The notes beneath the pieces are model-generated. The model did no database searches. It saw nothing but the letters and a program-made list of their open reading frames with translations, and had not been told where the DNA came from. Positions 54,600 through 64,000 of a stretch of DNA of 64,000 bases are shown here, one piece after another; positions within the stretch are counted from its first letter, which is position 1; every line of letters starts with the position of its first letter. Position numbers and translations under genes: made by a program. This stretch comes from Saccharina japonica (Eukaryota > Sar > Phaeophyceae > Laminariales > Laminariaceae), in NCBI GenBank assembly GCA_008828725.1, contig MEHQ01000099.1:186001-250000 (forward strand). The letters are read 5' to 3'.

Positions 54600-54990
54600 C
54601 TGTCCCTACCCCTAATACACGACTTGAATCATCAAACCATCGATGGTCTCTGGGTGTTTTGACTATCTTGCTTGGAGCTGACGAACACCGCAAGAGGAGG
54701 CGTCGTTTGCGGATGGTCGTCTCAACGCTCTCACGCATTGTGCCTTCTTGAGAGCCTTGGCGGACGACATGATGAGATGGTCGATGCGTTGTCGGCGCTG
54801 GAAACCAATGGTCCGAACGTAGGAGGAAGGTGTGGTGTGCCGTTCGGAGCTCAACGAAGTGCTCCTGGCCAAGGGTCCACGTCAAACACCCGTACAGCAG
54901 TGTCTCCATCACCTCGCGGCCTTTAGCATGCGCACCTTTAGAATGAACGGGGCATCCTCCATATCGTACAGCTCCCGCTTGAACCGATCA
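54600..54990 (-). pseudogene. Non-LTR retrotransposon (LINE) reverse-transcriptase C-terminal remnant
   Basis: On the minus strand, pieces in different frames line up in the order of the C-terminal part of LINE ORF2. First comes F-I-L-K-V-R-M-L-K-A-A-R, then after a shift E-T-L-L-Y-G-C-L-T-W-T-L and L-R-T-A-H-H-T-F-L-L-R. Next, in another frame, come G-F-Q-R-R-Q-R-I-D-H and A-K-A-L-K-K-A-Q-C, and back again E-T-T-I-R-K-R-R-L-L. 'LLYGCxTWTL' and 'KRRL' are well-known marks of this region. At least three frame changes show that it is dead. The upstream polymerase domain (FADD-type motif) was not found. Confidence 0.75.
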
Positions 54991-57096
54991 GCACCTCCAA
55001 CACTCTGATTAACAACAATCTTCTCTTACGATAGATTGAGACTGGAGACAACCAACGCGGATGATACTCATTCGATTGCGATACTAACACATTGGACAAA
55101 AATTGCTCGATAATAATGCGGCCTTTTCTCAACACCTTATTTTTTAGTAAGACCGGAGACTAGCAACGCGAATGTTACTCATTCGATTGCGATACTAACA
55201 CAATTTTATATAACCAATGACTAAACCCTTGACTCAACCACAAGTTACTTGGTTTTAGAATGGGTACTTGTCAGCCACTGCGCCTAAAAGTAGCAGAGGC
55301 CGGACACTGACAAAGTAGCAGACGCCGTTGCAATGGGCAAGCCGAGGCGGGGGAGGGGGGCAGTTGCGACAAACCACAAACCCATGTTCCGTCTCTGACC
55401 GCAGTACCCATTGCAACGGCCGCACGAGTGTGGTTGAGGGAGGGTAGCAGGATGATCTGCGTAGTATATATAATAGTCATTCTTATGGGTTCTGCTCTCA
55501 CTTCAATAGTAGACGGTGGTATTCCGGAAGGCCGAGAACGCTAAGAACAGTTGGATCAGAAATGACGTGGCGTCGTTCTTTCGTCAAGCACGCGATATCC
55601 TTTAATTGAACTACAGTAGTTCGCTCAAGTTGGCACGCGCAAATTTGCGCCGAGTTCATTACGCACCTCGGCTGCAACGGACAAAGTGTTCCAATGTCTT
55701 GACTCATCCAACTCATCCGATTTTCCAGCACTTCGTTTGTTCGCCCTCCCTCCGACTATTATTATTGCAGATAAATTAAACCAAACACCACCTTCAACAC
55801 TGCTCACCATCCAAATCATTCATGAAACACACAGACAACACACGTAGGGCTCGTGCGCATTGTTTCGAAAACGTCTTGCTGAGCAGCTGACGCCCAAATG
55901 CTGACAAATAGGATGTTTAGTTTGAGCGAAAGGTAAATAAAAAAGGGTGTGTTGGGGGGGGCGGGGGGGGGGTCTCGGGTCCTTTTTTTTACCCGCCTTT
56001 GGCCTCACCCATTAAAACCGGCATCCTGCACAAACCTATTCGCAAGATGCTCCTGCAAATAGGACGCGTCCAATATTAAATAAAACGAAGAGCAAAGTAT
56101 TTCCCAAAATACTTGTTGTGGAATTCATTTTTATTGAATTCCAATCGAAATGTCTTGCTGGTTATGCACTTTTCGATAAATCAGATGCAACTCAAAACAA
56201 ACCAAAACAAAACAACAACACAATTCAACACAAACAAATCTTCGTTAATAATTAAATAAAATTATTATAAATACGATTGTACGGGCCCTGATTATAGTAC
56301 TTAGTCATGTTTTTAAGGGGGTATGCAGAACATTCTCGGAAGAATGAGAGAATGTGAGTTTTGTACGTACGTAAGACTTTTAGCCAATCAGATGAATGCA
56401 GCGATACATCGTAGTATGAATCGTAGCCCTCGGTACACACCTGGTTCACAGTGCGTAGTTGTGACCAGCACGTGATAGCGCAGTCCAGCAGAGTCAGAGC
56501 TACAAGTCCAAGGTGTGTTATAGACTAGTTTTGAGTTCGGAGTTCGAGCATTGCGCGGGCGAGTGTGCCATGAGGTTTGAGTGCTTGTGATGGCTTAAGG
56601 AACTCGCGATGCGATATTCTTCTCCCCTCTTTCGTGAAATTAATTAATTATTATTACACACATACACACTATAAATGTACCGAACACGTCAAAATATATA
56701 CATACTAGACTATATACGCCAGGAGAACAAAAAACAAAAACGGAAAAAAACGACAAAAACTCGTGTTTCCCCATCCCCGTTTGCCATTGCCATTTTTTTA
56801 CGTTGAAACCCTCAACAGCATGCAGCATGCAGCGCGTAGTCCGCTAAAAAGGTGCGACCACAGCTGCTGCTGTACAAATCATAAGAGCTCCGCAACAACA
56901 TTGACAGTGCATGAGCTGCTACTCTCCATATCACACGTGCTACTTGCTGTAGACTACATACATACATACGTACACGTATACGTACAATATACGTAATAGT
57001 AGCAGTATATATTATACGAGGTACACACAGCAAGCAGAAGAGCTGCACAAGGAAGAAACAGTTGCATTGTTGCCAGGAGCTGGGATCCAACGAACG
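54991..57096. other. No gene identified; small repeat fragments
   Basis: 55205-55285 repeats the 40-bp unit region seen at 50.8 kb. GCGAATGTTACTCATTCGATTGCGATACTAACAC at 55160 repeats words from 55045-55095. AT-rich stretches at 56150-56290 and 56640-56770 show no exon-like segments. Confidence 0.3.
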
Positions 57097-57208
57097 ATGT
57101 TGACGGCGGCAGCTCTAAGAGGATGCACCCTGTATTTCTTCCTGTACATGGCGTACGGATCCATAGCACCATTCATCCCCCTTGTCTGGATCAGCAAAGG
57201 GCTTTCTG
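57097..57208 (+). CDS. Probable first exon of an MFS transporter (LacY/MFS_1-like)
   Basis: ATG at 57097 starts M-L-T-A-A-A-L-R-G-C-T-L-Y-F-F-L, then Y-M-A-Y-G-S-I-A-P-F-I-P-L, then W-I-S-K-G-L-S-G, and a strong donor TTTCTG|GTGAGT ends it in phase 1. Members of the MFS_1-like / nucleoside:H+ and sugar:H+ symporter group begin with 'L...YF..F...G...PF.P.YL...G(L)S', which this matches closely. It would be the first membrane span plus the loop to the second. I could not find the following exon; it must start in phase 1. Specificity cannot be inferred. Confidence 0.5.
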
Positions 57209-59056
57209 GTGAGTGGGTGGGCTCAGACACGTACTCAAAATAAAGCATAGGGGGCGATTCGTATGTAGTGTATTATGTATTGTATGTCCGGTCTTATCAT
57301 GAGCGCAGCGCTGTTCAGACAACGAGCATTATTATTACACACTGCTACGCGGGTGGGTGGTGACGAGGCGGCAGGGCTGCTCTCTATATTTGCGTATCAT
57401 ACTCGTATATGATATTGGTACGTATCTTCCGCCAGCTTTTTGTTTCTCGATCTCTGGTGTTCATGCGCATTTTGGCGATGACCCGATGGCTCGAGTCACG
57501 TGCGAGCCAGGATGGTCTTCGAGCTTGACAGCTTGACCCTAACACCCAGAGAGGTCTTTGACCTTGACAGCTTGACCGCATGTTGGGAACGACGTCGCTG
57601 AACAGCTAGCTACTACTACTCCTGTTCATTTTTTGCGGTGTCCGGGAAAATCAGCATACCGGTATGATTTGTCTTTGTTCCGGATATTTTCCCACTTTCA
57701 TTTTTCTTTCAATGTATCTGGGCTGCTGGCGACTGTATGTTGTGCCGGTCATAACCGGTGCGACTTGTTTTAGTTATTTGCGGGCGATCGTCGTACGTCG
57801 CCGGCTGTCTGTTGTCGTTCTGCCTCTTTGAATGTTTTGCAAACTCGTGGTATCCACCGAGTGGCGCTCACAATCCATATCGTTATATTTTCCTGCAGGA
57901 ATACCTGGTATAGTTCGTATTAATAGTACGAGTACATATCATTCGTACAAGCAGGTACATGTTTTATTAGCTTTGCTACAGCAGCAGCGCACATCGAGCA
58001 GTGCCGGCCACCCGATTTTTTTTTTTTCGTATTCATCGATGCGAGTACGTATAATGCATTGTATAACTGCAGTCTAACAGCTACCTGGTATGATATAAAT
58101 ATGTTGACTTCCCCGGAATCTCAGGCTGAGTTTCTTGCTGGGCGCTTTCTTGTCGGGTAGCGCAGGTACCTAAAACGAGCACGTACGTACTCAAAGTACC
58201 AGTCTCGTGATTTTTTTTTCGTATTAACCAATGCGAGTACTACGTATAATACCTACCCCTTCTCGTAGTGCGTGCGAGCGATGTATCCCAGGCAGCTTGC
58301 AGTACGGGCCCATGGATAAGAAAGAGCCCAATTAAGAACGAGATGCTTACTTTTGGAGTACGCTAAGTAAATTGATTAACAAAAAGTGCTCAGCGGCGAG
58401 CGCTAAACTAAATCCTAAATTATACTAGCCTATGCTCAAGGTCGTTTAAAGATGGTGCCACAATGGGGATCTTACGCTTGTTCAGATTAGGTGTTTCTTA
58501 TGGGCCGGCCCATACCACTGCTGTACTGCTTGTGAATGGCTACGAGTACAGCAGTTGTTCAAAGGTGGTAACAGCAGTCCCTTATTTTGGGAGAGGCGGT
58601 TGCGTATACCCGGCGGTGTGTATGATACATCGTGCGAGTATTCCAGATTACATATTCCTATACCCGGTACAGCGGTGCGAGTACAGCATATTCATATTAT
58701 TTCTTAATACAAGGTTCCCCTCCGGGACGTGCCTAGGGGAGTGGCGCAAGGACGAATTGATAACCATACAAAATTCTATATTGTATCCTCCGCATGCATA
58801 TGATATCATAGTACGACGTTATGAATTATCTAATTAGCTGTATGTTACCGTACGTGCAGGGACACACATTCTATTTTTTAGAACTGCATCAGATGACCTG
58901 CGCACTTTTGAGGATATTGGAAATAATGTGGAACCCTTACTCTTGACTGCTTCTTTTAAATAGATTTTCCTAACGATTCCGCCAAACATTATATCATGTT
59001 TGCCAGTGTTTTTATGTATGTTTTTGTTGTGTGTAGGGGCACCACAGTTGACTTGA
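57209..59056. other. Presumed intron or intergenic; nothing recognised
   Basis: TTTTTTCGTATTCATCGATGCGAGTACGTATAAT at 58017 and a similar run at 58210 form a small dispersed pair. No exon with phase-1 start and coding look was identified. Confidence 0.3.
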
Positions 59057-59310
59057 GTTGGTTCTAGAAGGGGATCGAAATTGACTCGATTTCAGTGTTA
59101 GGGTCGAAATTATATTGGTTTTATGTGGGGGATCGAACATGACTTTTGGTTTTTGTGTTGGGTTCAAAATTGGCCTGCTTTTGGTGCGGAGGGTCGAAAT
59201 TGACTTATTATTTGTTTCAGGGTCGAAAATTACTGGTTTTAGTTGGGGATAGAATTTAACTTGCTCTTTGTCTGCGGGCCGAAAATGACTTGACCTTGGT
59301 ATGCGGGGTG
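59057..59310. repeat. Degenerate minisatellite, units of about 40 bp
   Basis: GGGTCGAAATTGACTTG-like words recur at about 59075, 59121, 59162, 59201, 59220, 59248 and 59277 with strong divergence. The minus-strand ORF over it repeats the same residues (F-D-P-x-x-K) and is probably not a gene. Confidence 0.65.
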
Positions 59311-61699
59311 AAAAGGTGCATCGTGCATTGTTATCCCCTGACCCACCACTGTTCGAACGACGCCCAAGATGACGAGATTCGAAAGATATCCAGTAGTAGT
59401 GTGTAAGTGTATGCAGCGCCTTTCCCAATATCGACTGTGGATCTGCTGCACAGTTAGCAGCAGCAGCACCAGCTGTCAGTGTGGTGTTGGACCTGTGGCA
59501 GCATGCATGTACTACGCAACAGCAGAGACCCCCAGCATTACGTACTGCGTTCTACTTTCTTTGTGTTAAGTGTATTATTTTTTCCTGGGGTATTCTTCCA
59601 CTGCAGAGCTTTTTGGAGCCTGTGTCCTGTGACCACGGACTACCCCTTATAACAACAGATTGCAGGGTCCGATAAAAATAAAATAAAATTACAGTATACT
59701 GTATAATAGTAGGACGCCACAGCAATACAGGGCGGACAAAACTCCCACACGCGCTTGATGCTGTTTCTTGCTCTGCACTACTCGTGTGTGCTGTCTGTTG
59801 TGTCCGGGTTACTCACGTACATACTACAAATCAAACAAACTAACGTGAAAAAAAAGAAAAATATGTATGAACGAAAGTCTCGAACTCACGACCTCAAACA
59901 AAAAACCGAGCATCGCAATCATTTACCATATAAATATTACCAAAGAACCAAATTCTTTTTTTACTGGCGTGCGTGTGCACAGCAGCAGTGCGCGACCCAC
60001 CGCACATACACGTGCACAGCAGCAGCGCAGCAGAAGAAGAAGAGAGATAGAGATGACCGATGACGGATCATAGTCTCCGATAAATCAACTACTGCTGGAG
60101 CCACAGCAGTACACACCGCGGACCTGCCACATGCGCGTGATGTTGCCTGCTGCTGCTTGTGCTGCTGGGCGAGATCGCAACGTGTTGTTTGTGTTCTCTC
60201 TGCATGTTATCTGATGTCTAAAATTTTGCTGGTGTGCTTTTGGGGCACAATACGCAACATCAGAAATATAATAACAGTTGCCGTGCTCACACGTAATAAA
60301 AACGGTCCTTACATTTCGGTCCAGAGTGACCCTGGATATGTCATAAACACACAGCACAACAGCAAATATTGGATAATAGGTGGCGGGCTACGGACGGCAG
60401 CCTTCGATAAAACAACTATCTACAGCAGCAGCAGCAGTATAGCCCAGATGGATGTGCCACTCACGCACGATGCTCCCCTACTGGTGTGGGCGGCAACGAT
60501 GTAACGCCGTGCTCTGTGCATGTCGTCTGTTGTCTACGAGGTATCTGGTACATGTTTCTGGCCTGTGCGTATGTGAGAGAGCAAAAAACAGACAAAATAC
60601 ACAATATTATTTACTGGCACGTACGTACAAAAAATAAGGCCTCATGCACAAAACACAGGAAATCGTCTTATCCACTCCCGCGGCACAAAAACATTTGAGC
60701 GCCCGCCACGCGAGCCACAGGGCTCGGATCGAGCCCAAACCCGGACCAATGTGTCTGGCCGGGCCTCCCGTGTCGGGGTACTTAGCGTTTTGCCGAAACG
60801 CGCTCGCGCGAAGAGAAAAGTTGCGAAAAGTGCGAAAAAATCACAAACATAACTATACATATATCCCCGTGAGATATACAGAAGTGCGAGTAGTCCAAAC
60901 ATTCCACACAGCCGTAACGCTAAGTACCAGTCGAGTACTTCGTGCATCGCGTTCTGTGATGTACCGGGGCATACCAAGGAAATTTGCAGGCATGTATTAC
61001 ACATGACCCCAACTATGCGCCGAAGGTTACCGGTAACACAAGAACAGCGCAAAATTTATGTTGGTAGCGCTGTTTTTGCAAAAACGCTGATCCGCTGATG
61101 TGATTTCAGCAGGGGGGGAGATGCGCGCTTTGATAGACTTTGCAATGTGTACCTCTGGTTCTATTGGAATTGAATACTCTTGCTGTTTCCCCTCGCGGTC
61201 GCGATGGGGCGCAACATGGTTTTAGATACCAACAACACGATTTACCTTAAAACGTCCACGGCCCCGGGCGTTATTAACGCACGCCTCGTTTTGCGACATA
61301 AGCATATTTTGTGCCGTGTAGAAGCATAGTACCTTGTACCGGATGATATTGTTCGCAGGTGTTGGTTATCACGACCGGTGTGCCGGCGTTTGCGCACGTT
61401 GTCGCGGTCATGTGGTTGGCTCCTACAATTCGGGTGGCATAAACCCCACGTTTTATTCATTTTACTATATTTACACATATAGTTTAATTTGCTGTTGGCA
61501 TATGCGCGCGGACATGCTTACAACCACCTCGGCGTTTCCAGGCGCATTCTTGTATCAAGGAGCAATCGTGTCCCCGCAACGGACGGCCGCTCTTGCGCAC
61601 GTCGGTGTGCGTACACCCGTCCGCGGGGAGGGCTGTGTGTTGTTGCGCGGGGACAACGTAACCGCTGTGTTGTCGTGATGCAATGAATGTTGGCTAGAC
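59311..61699. other. No firm gene; some tRNA-like and transposon-end fragments
   Basis: CTCGAACTCACGACCTC at 59878-59894 is a minus-strand B-box-like sequence. GGTCCTTACATTTCGGTCCAGAGTG at about 60304 resembles one end of the Stowaway-like MITE. A short open stretch 61359-61442 after TTGTTCGCAG could be a terminal exon but has no support. Confidence 0.3.
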
Positions 61700-63425
61700 A
61701 GTCACCATTGATGGCAGGCCGTGCCGTCCCATGTGTCTACAATTCTCGTCTGGTGGGTGAACGTATTATGTGCTCTTGCTTCGGCGAAGGAGGTGTCGCA
61801 GTTGCGCTTGTGTTCTTGTGCACGTCTCCTGTGCCGTTAGTCTGGAGGAGTCGTTTCGTGCACCGTTTATTTTCCTCCGAGGATATGCCGCCTTCCATGG
61901 TTTGCGCATCTGCTTCTGCGAAGCAGGTATATGACGCGTACCGTTGATGACAGGCCGTGCCGTCCCATGCATCTACCATTTTCATCTGGTGAGTGAACGT
62001 ATTGTGTGCTCCTGCTTCAGCGAAGGAGGTGCCGCAGTGGTGATTGTTTTCTTGTGCACGTCTCGTGTGCCGTTGGTCTGGAGGAGTCGTTTCGTGCACC
62101 GCTTAGTTTCCTTCCTGGATATGCCGCGTTTCGTAGTTTGCGTATCTGCTTAGGTGTATGATGCGTACCGTTGATGGCAGACCGTGCCATCCCATGCGTC
62201 TACCATTTTCGTCCGATGGGCGAACGTATTGTGTGCTCTTGCTTCAGCGAAGGAGGTGCCGCAGTGGCGCTTGTGTCCTTGTGCATGTCTCCTATGACAT
62301 TTGTCTGGAGGAGCCGTTTCGTGCACCGCTGAGTTTGCTCCGTGGATATGCCGCGTTTCGTAGTTTGCGCATGTGCTTCTGCGAAGCAGGTGTATGACGC
62401 GTATCGCGGCGTGTGCATCTGCTCCAGCGAAGCAGGTGTCGCAGGTCGTTGGCTTCCTCCTGCATGTATCGTTTGCCGTTCGCCAGAGAAAGTTGTCGTG
62501 GGCCGTTGATGGCATCCGTATGTGTGCATGTCTCCTGTGCCGTTTGTCTGGAGGAGTTGTTTCGTGCACCGCTTAGTTTCCTCCGTGGATGTGCCGCGTT
62601 TCTTAGTTTGTGCATCTGCTTCTGCGAAGCAGGTGTATGACGCGTATCGCGGTGTGTGCATCTGCTCCAGCGAAGCAGGTGTCGCAGGTCGTTGGCTTCC
62701 TCCTGCATGTATCGTTTGCCGTTCGTCAGAGGAAGTTTTCGTGGGCCGTTGATGGCGTCCGTATGTGTGCATGTCTCCTGTGCCGTTTGTCTGGACGAGT
62801 CGTTTCGTGCACCGTTTAGTTTCCTCTGTGGGAATGTCGCGTTTCTATGTTTGTGCATCTGCTCCTGCGAAGCAGGTGTATGACGCGTATCGCGGTGTGT
62901 GCATCTGCTTCAGCGAAGCAGGTGTCGCAGGTCGTTGGCTTCCTCCTGCATGTATCGTTTGCCGTTCATCAGAGGACGTTATCGTGCGCCGTGTATGGCC
63001 TCCGTATGTGTGCCGCGTATCGCCGCCGGATCGGATCACGTGGTTGCCTGTGTGTTCGTGTGCGTAGCAGCCGTTCACGGTGGTGGACGGAGTGCTGTTG
63101 CTTGCTTCAGCGAAGGAGGTGTCGCAGTGGCGCTTGTTTCCTTGTGCATGTCTCGTTTGCCGTTTTTCTGCATGTGTCGTTTCGTGCGTTTCGTAGTTTG
63201 TGCATCTGCTTCAGCGAAGCAGGTGTATGCCGCGTATCGCGGTGTGTGCATCTGCTTCAGCGAAGCAGGTGTCGCAGGTCGTTGGCTTCCTCTTGCATTT
63301 ATCGTTTGCCGTTCATCAGAGGAAGTTATCGTGCGCCGTTGATGGCCTCCGTATGTGTGCCGCGTATCACCGCCGGGTCGGATTACGTGGGCCCCCTATG
63401 CTTCGTGTGCGTACCAGCCGCCCAC
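61700..63425. repeat. Minisatellite of about 240-bp units with hairpins
   Basis: Units recur by the word GAAGCAGGTGTATGACGCGT (about 61920, 62385, 62628, 62870, 63217) and by GCCGTGCCGTCCCATG (61722, 61958, variant 62183). CTGCTTCAGCGAAGCAG and its variants (CTGCTTCTGCGAAGCAG, CTGCTCCAGCGAAGCAG) recur about a dozen times, each a hairpin with a 7-bp stem. Unit lengths near 243 leave long ORFs on both strands (up to 292 codons), which I regard as by-products. Confidence 0.9.
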
Positions 63426-63446
63426 GGTGGTGGACGGTGTGCTGTT

Positions 63447-64000
63447 GCAGCGTGTGTACATACTGATGATGTAATACTCTATTTTAGAATACAAAACAAA
63501 CTTTGTGTAATACGTACGAGCGTATTGGGTTGGCATGAGACAGACCTCCAGCCGCTGCTCGTGATTCGCACCCCAGATGATCACCCTCCTGTATACACGC
63601 ATCGTGCTTCGTGCCCGTGGGAGAGCAACAACTTTCTCTTTTTCTTGTGTCCATCCCAATCATTATATTCGCCCTCCTTTTGTCTCTCCCTCTTTTTCGT
63701 AGTCGTATCCGGGGTCACTATGTGAGAGTTCTTCTCCTCCCTCCCCGCTGCGGCACATATGATACGCGCCTTGCATTTTTATTGCGAACATATTTCAGCA
63801 CTTTCTTCCCTCGTCGACTTGCGTCGGATTCCGCCTACCCACACGCCACGAAGGCACTCTCCAGCAATGAATTGGCTCATTTTTATGTTTTCGAATAAGG
63901 TCAATATATCACCACGGTGGGATTTGAACTCGAGTAGTACCAATCAATGCTTGTTTTGAAGCTGACCACTATTAATAGTCAACCGGGGCGACCGATGACA
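63447..64000 (-). repeat. Long SINE-like repeat copy B (runs past the window end)
   Basis: Matches 48128-48700 with few differences, including TATTAATA at 63970-63977 at the same place. GTGTGTACATACTGATGATG marks its left border, directly after the minisatellite. Confidence 0.78.

Noticed and set aside
61359..61442. Possible terminal exon V-L-V-I-T-T-G-V-P-A-F-A-H
   Set aside because: Hydrophobic and after an AG, but only 27 codons with no upstream partner of known phase; could not be linked to the MFS first exon.
61900..63300. CRISPR-like array (short palindromic repeats at intervals)
   Set aside because: The hairpins are part of long repeated units, not separated by unique spacers; the sequence is eukaryotic.
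62847..63725. 292-codon ORF and a 190-codon ORF on the other strand
   Set aside because: They lie on the roughly 240-bp minisatellite, whose near multiple-of-three units keep frames open by chance. The longer one also runs into a SINE-like repeat.

Overview
This is eukaryotic nuclear DNA, not bacterial, phage or organellar. There are no dense ORFs. The coding-like stretches are short, end at GT donors, start after pyrimidine-rich AG acceptors, and lie 0.2-11 kb apart. The rest is packed with small inverted-repeat transposons, tRNA-derived SINE-like repeats, microsatellites and satellites. I cannot name the organism. An intron-rich, repeat-rich protist or alga is my best guess, because the clearest protein, a GPS/polycystin-like membrane protein, is found in such lineages as well as in animals.

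Layout. From about 0.6 to 35.8 kb, + strand exons can be chained into what looks like one very long membrane-protein gene. It has a GPS autoproteolysis motif (614-856), a first transmembrane exon (2615-2701), a linker (3380-3481), a second (7690-7779) and third (19021-19255) transmembrane exon, further membrane exons (20880-20939, 22528-22683, 31926-32122), an exon ending in an IQ-like motif (32323-32529), another membrane exon (33775-33942) and a terminal exon (35655-35805). The reading phases agree at the joins I could test. The family assignment (polycystin-1/REJ-like) is firm for the GPS part and inferred for the rest. No PLAT domain or C-terminal channel module was found.

One intron of this gene (7780-19020) holds a 9.4 kb satellite of about 36 units of about 266 bp. 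A block of about 5.4 kb (about 18226-23630) occurs again at 24250-29654 with only three substitutions that I found. The second copy begins just after the only N of the window (24034), at a noisy junction inside satellite sequence. I read this as an assembly duplication, although a real exon-block duplication is not excluded.

From 36 to 64 kb genes are sparse. There is a probable first exon of an MFS transporter (57097-57208), a few weak exon candidates, and a frameshifted LINE reverse-transcriptase tail (54600-54990, minus strand). The rest is mobile-element debris: TA-flanked mariner/Stowaway-like MITEs, TTA-flanked Harbinger-like MITEs, a hAT-like MITE with an 8-bp target duplication, a roughly 250-bp MITE family of unknown type, foldback elements, SINE-like copies and a roughly 240-bp minisatellite (61.7-63.4 kb).

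The most interesting signal is a set of tiny insertions, TACAGTA/TACTGTA and TATTAATA, sitting exactly where sister repeat copies have only TA. They look like excision scars of TA-targeting cut-and-paste transposons, recorded in the satellite and SINE copies.
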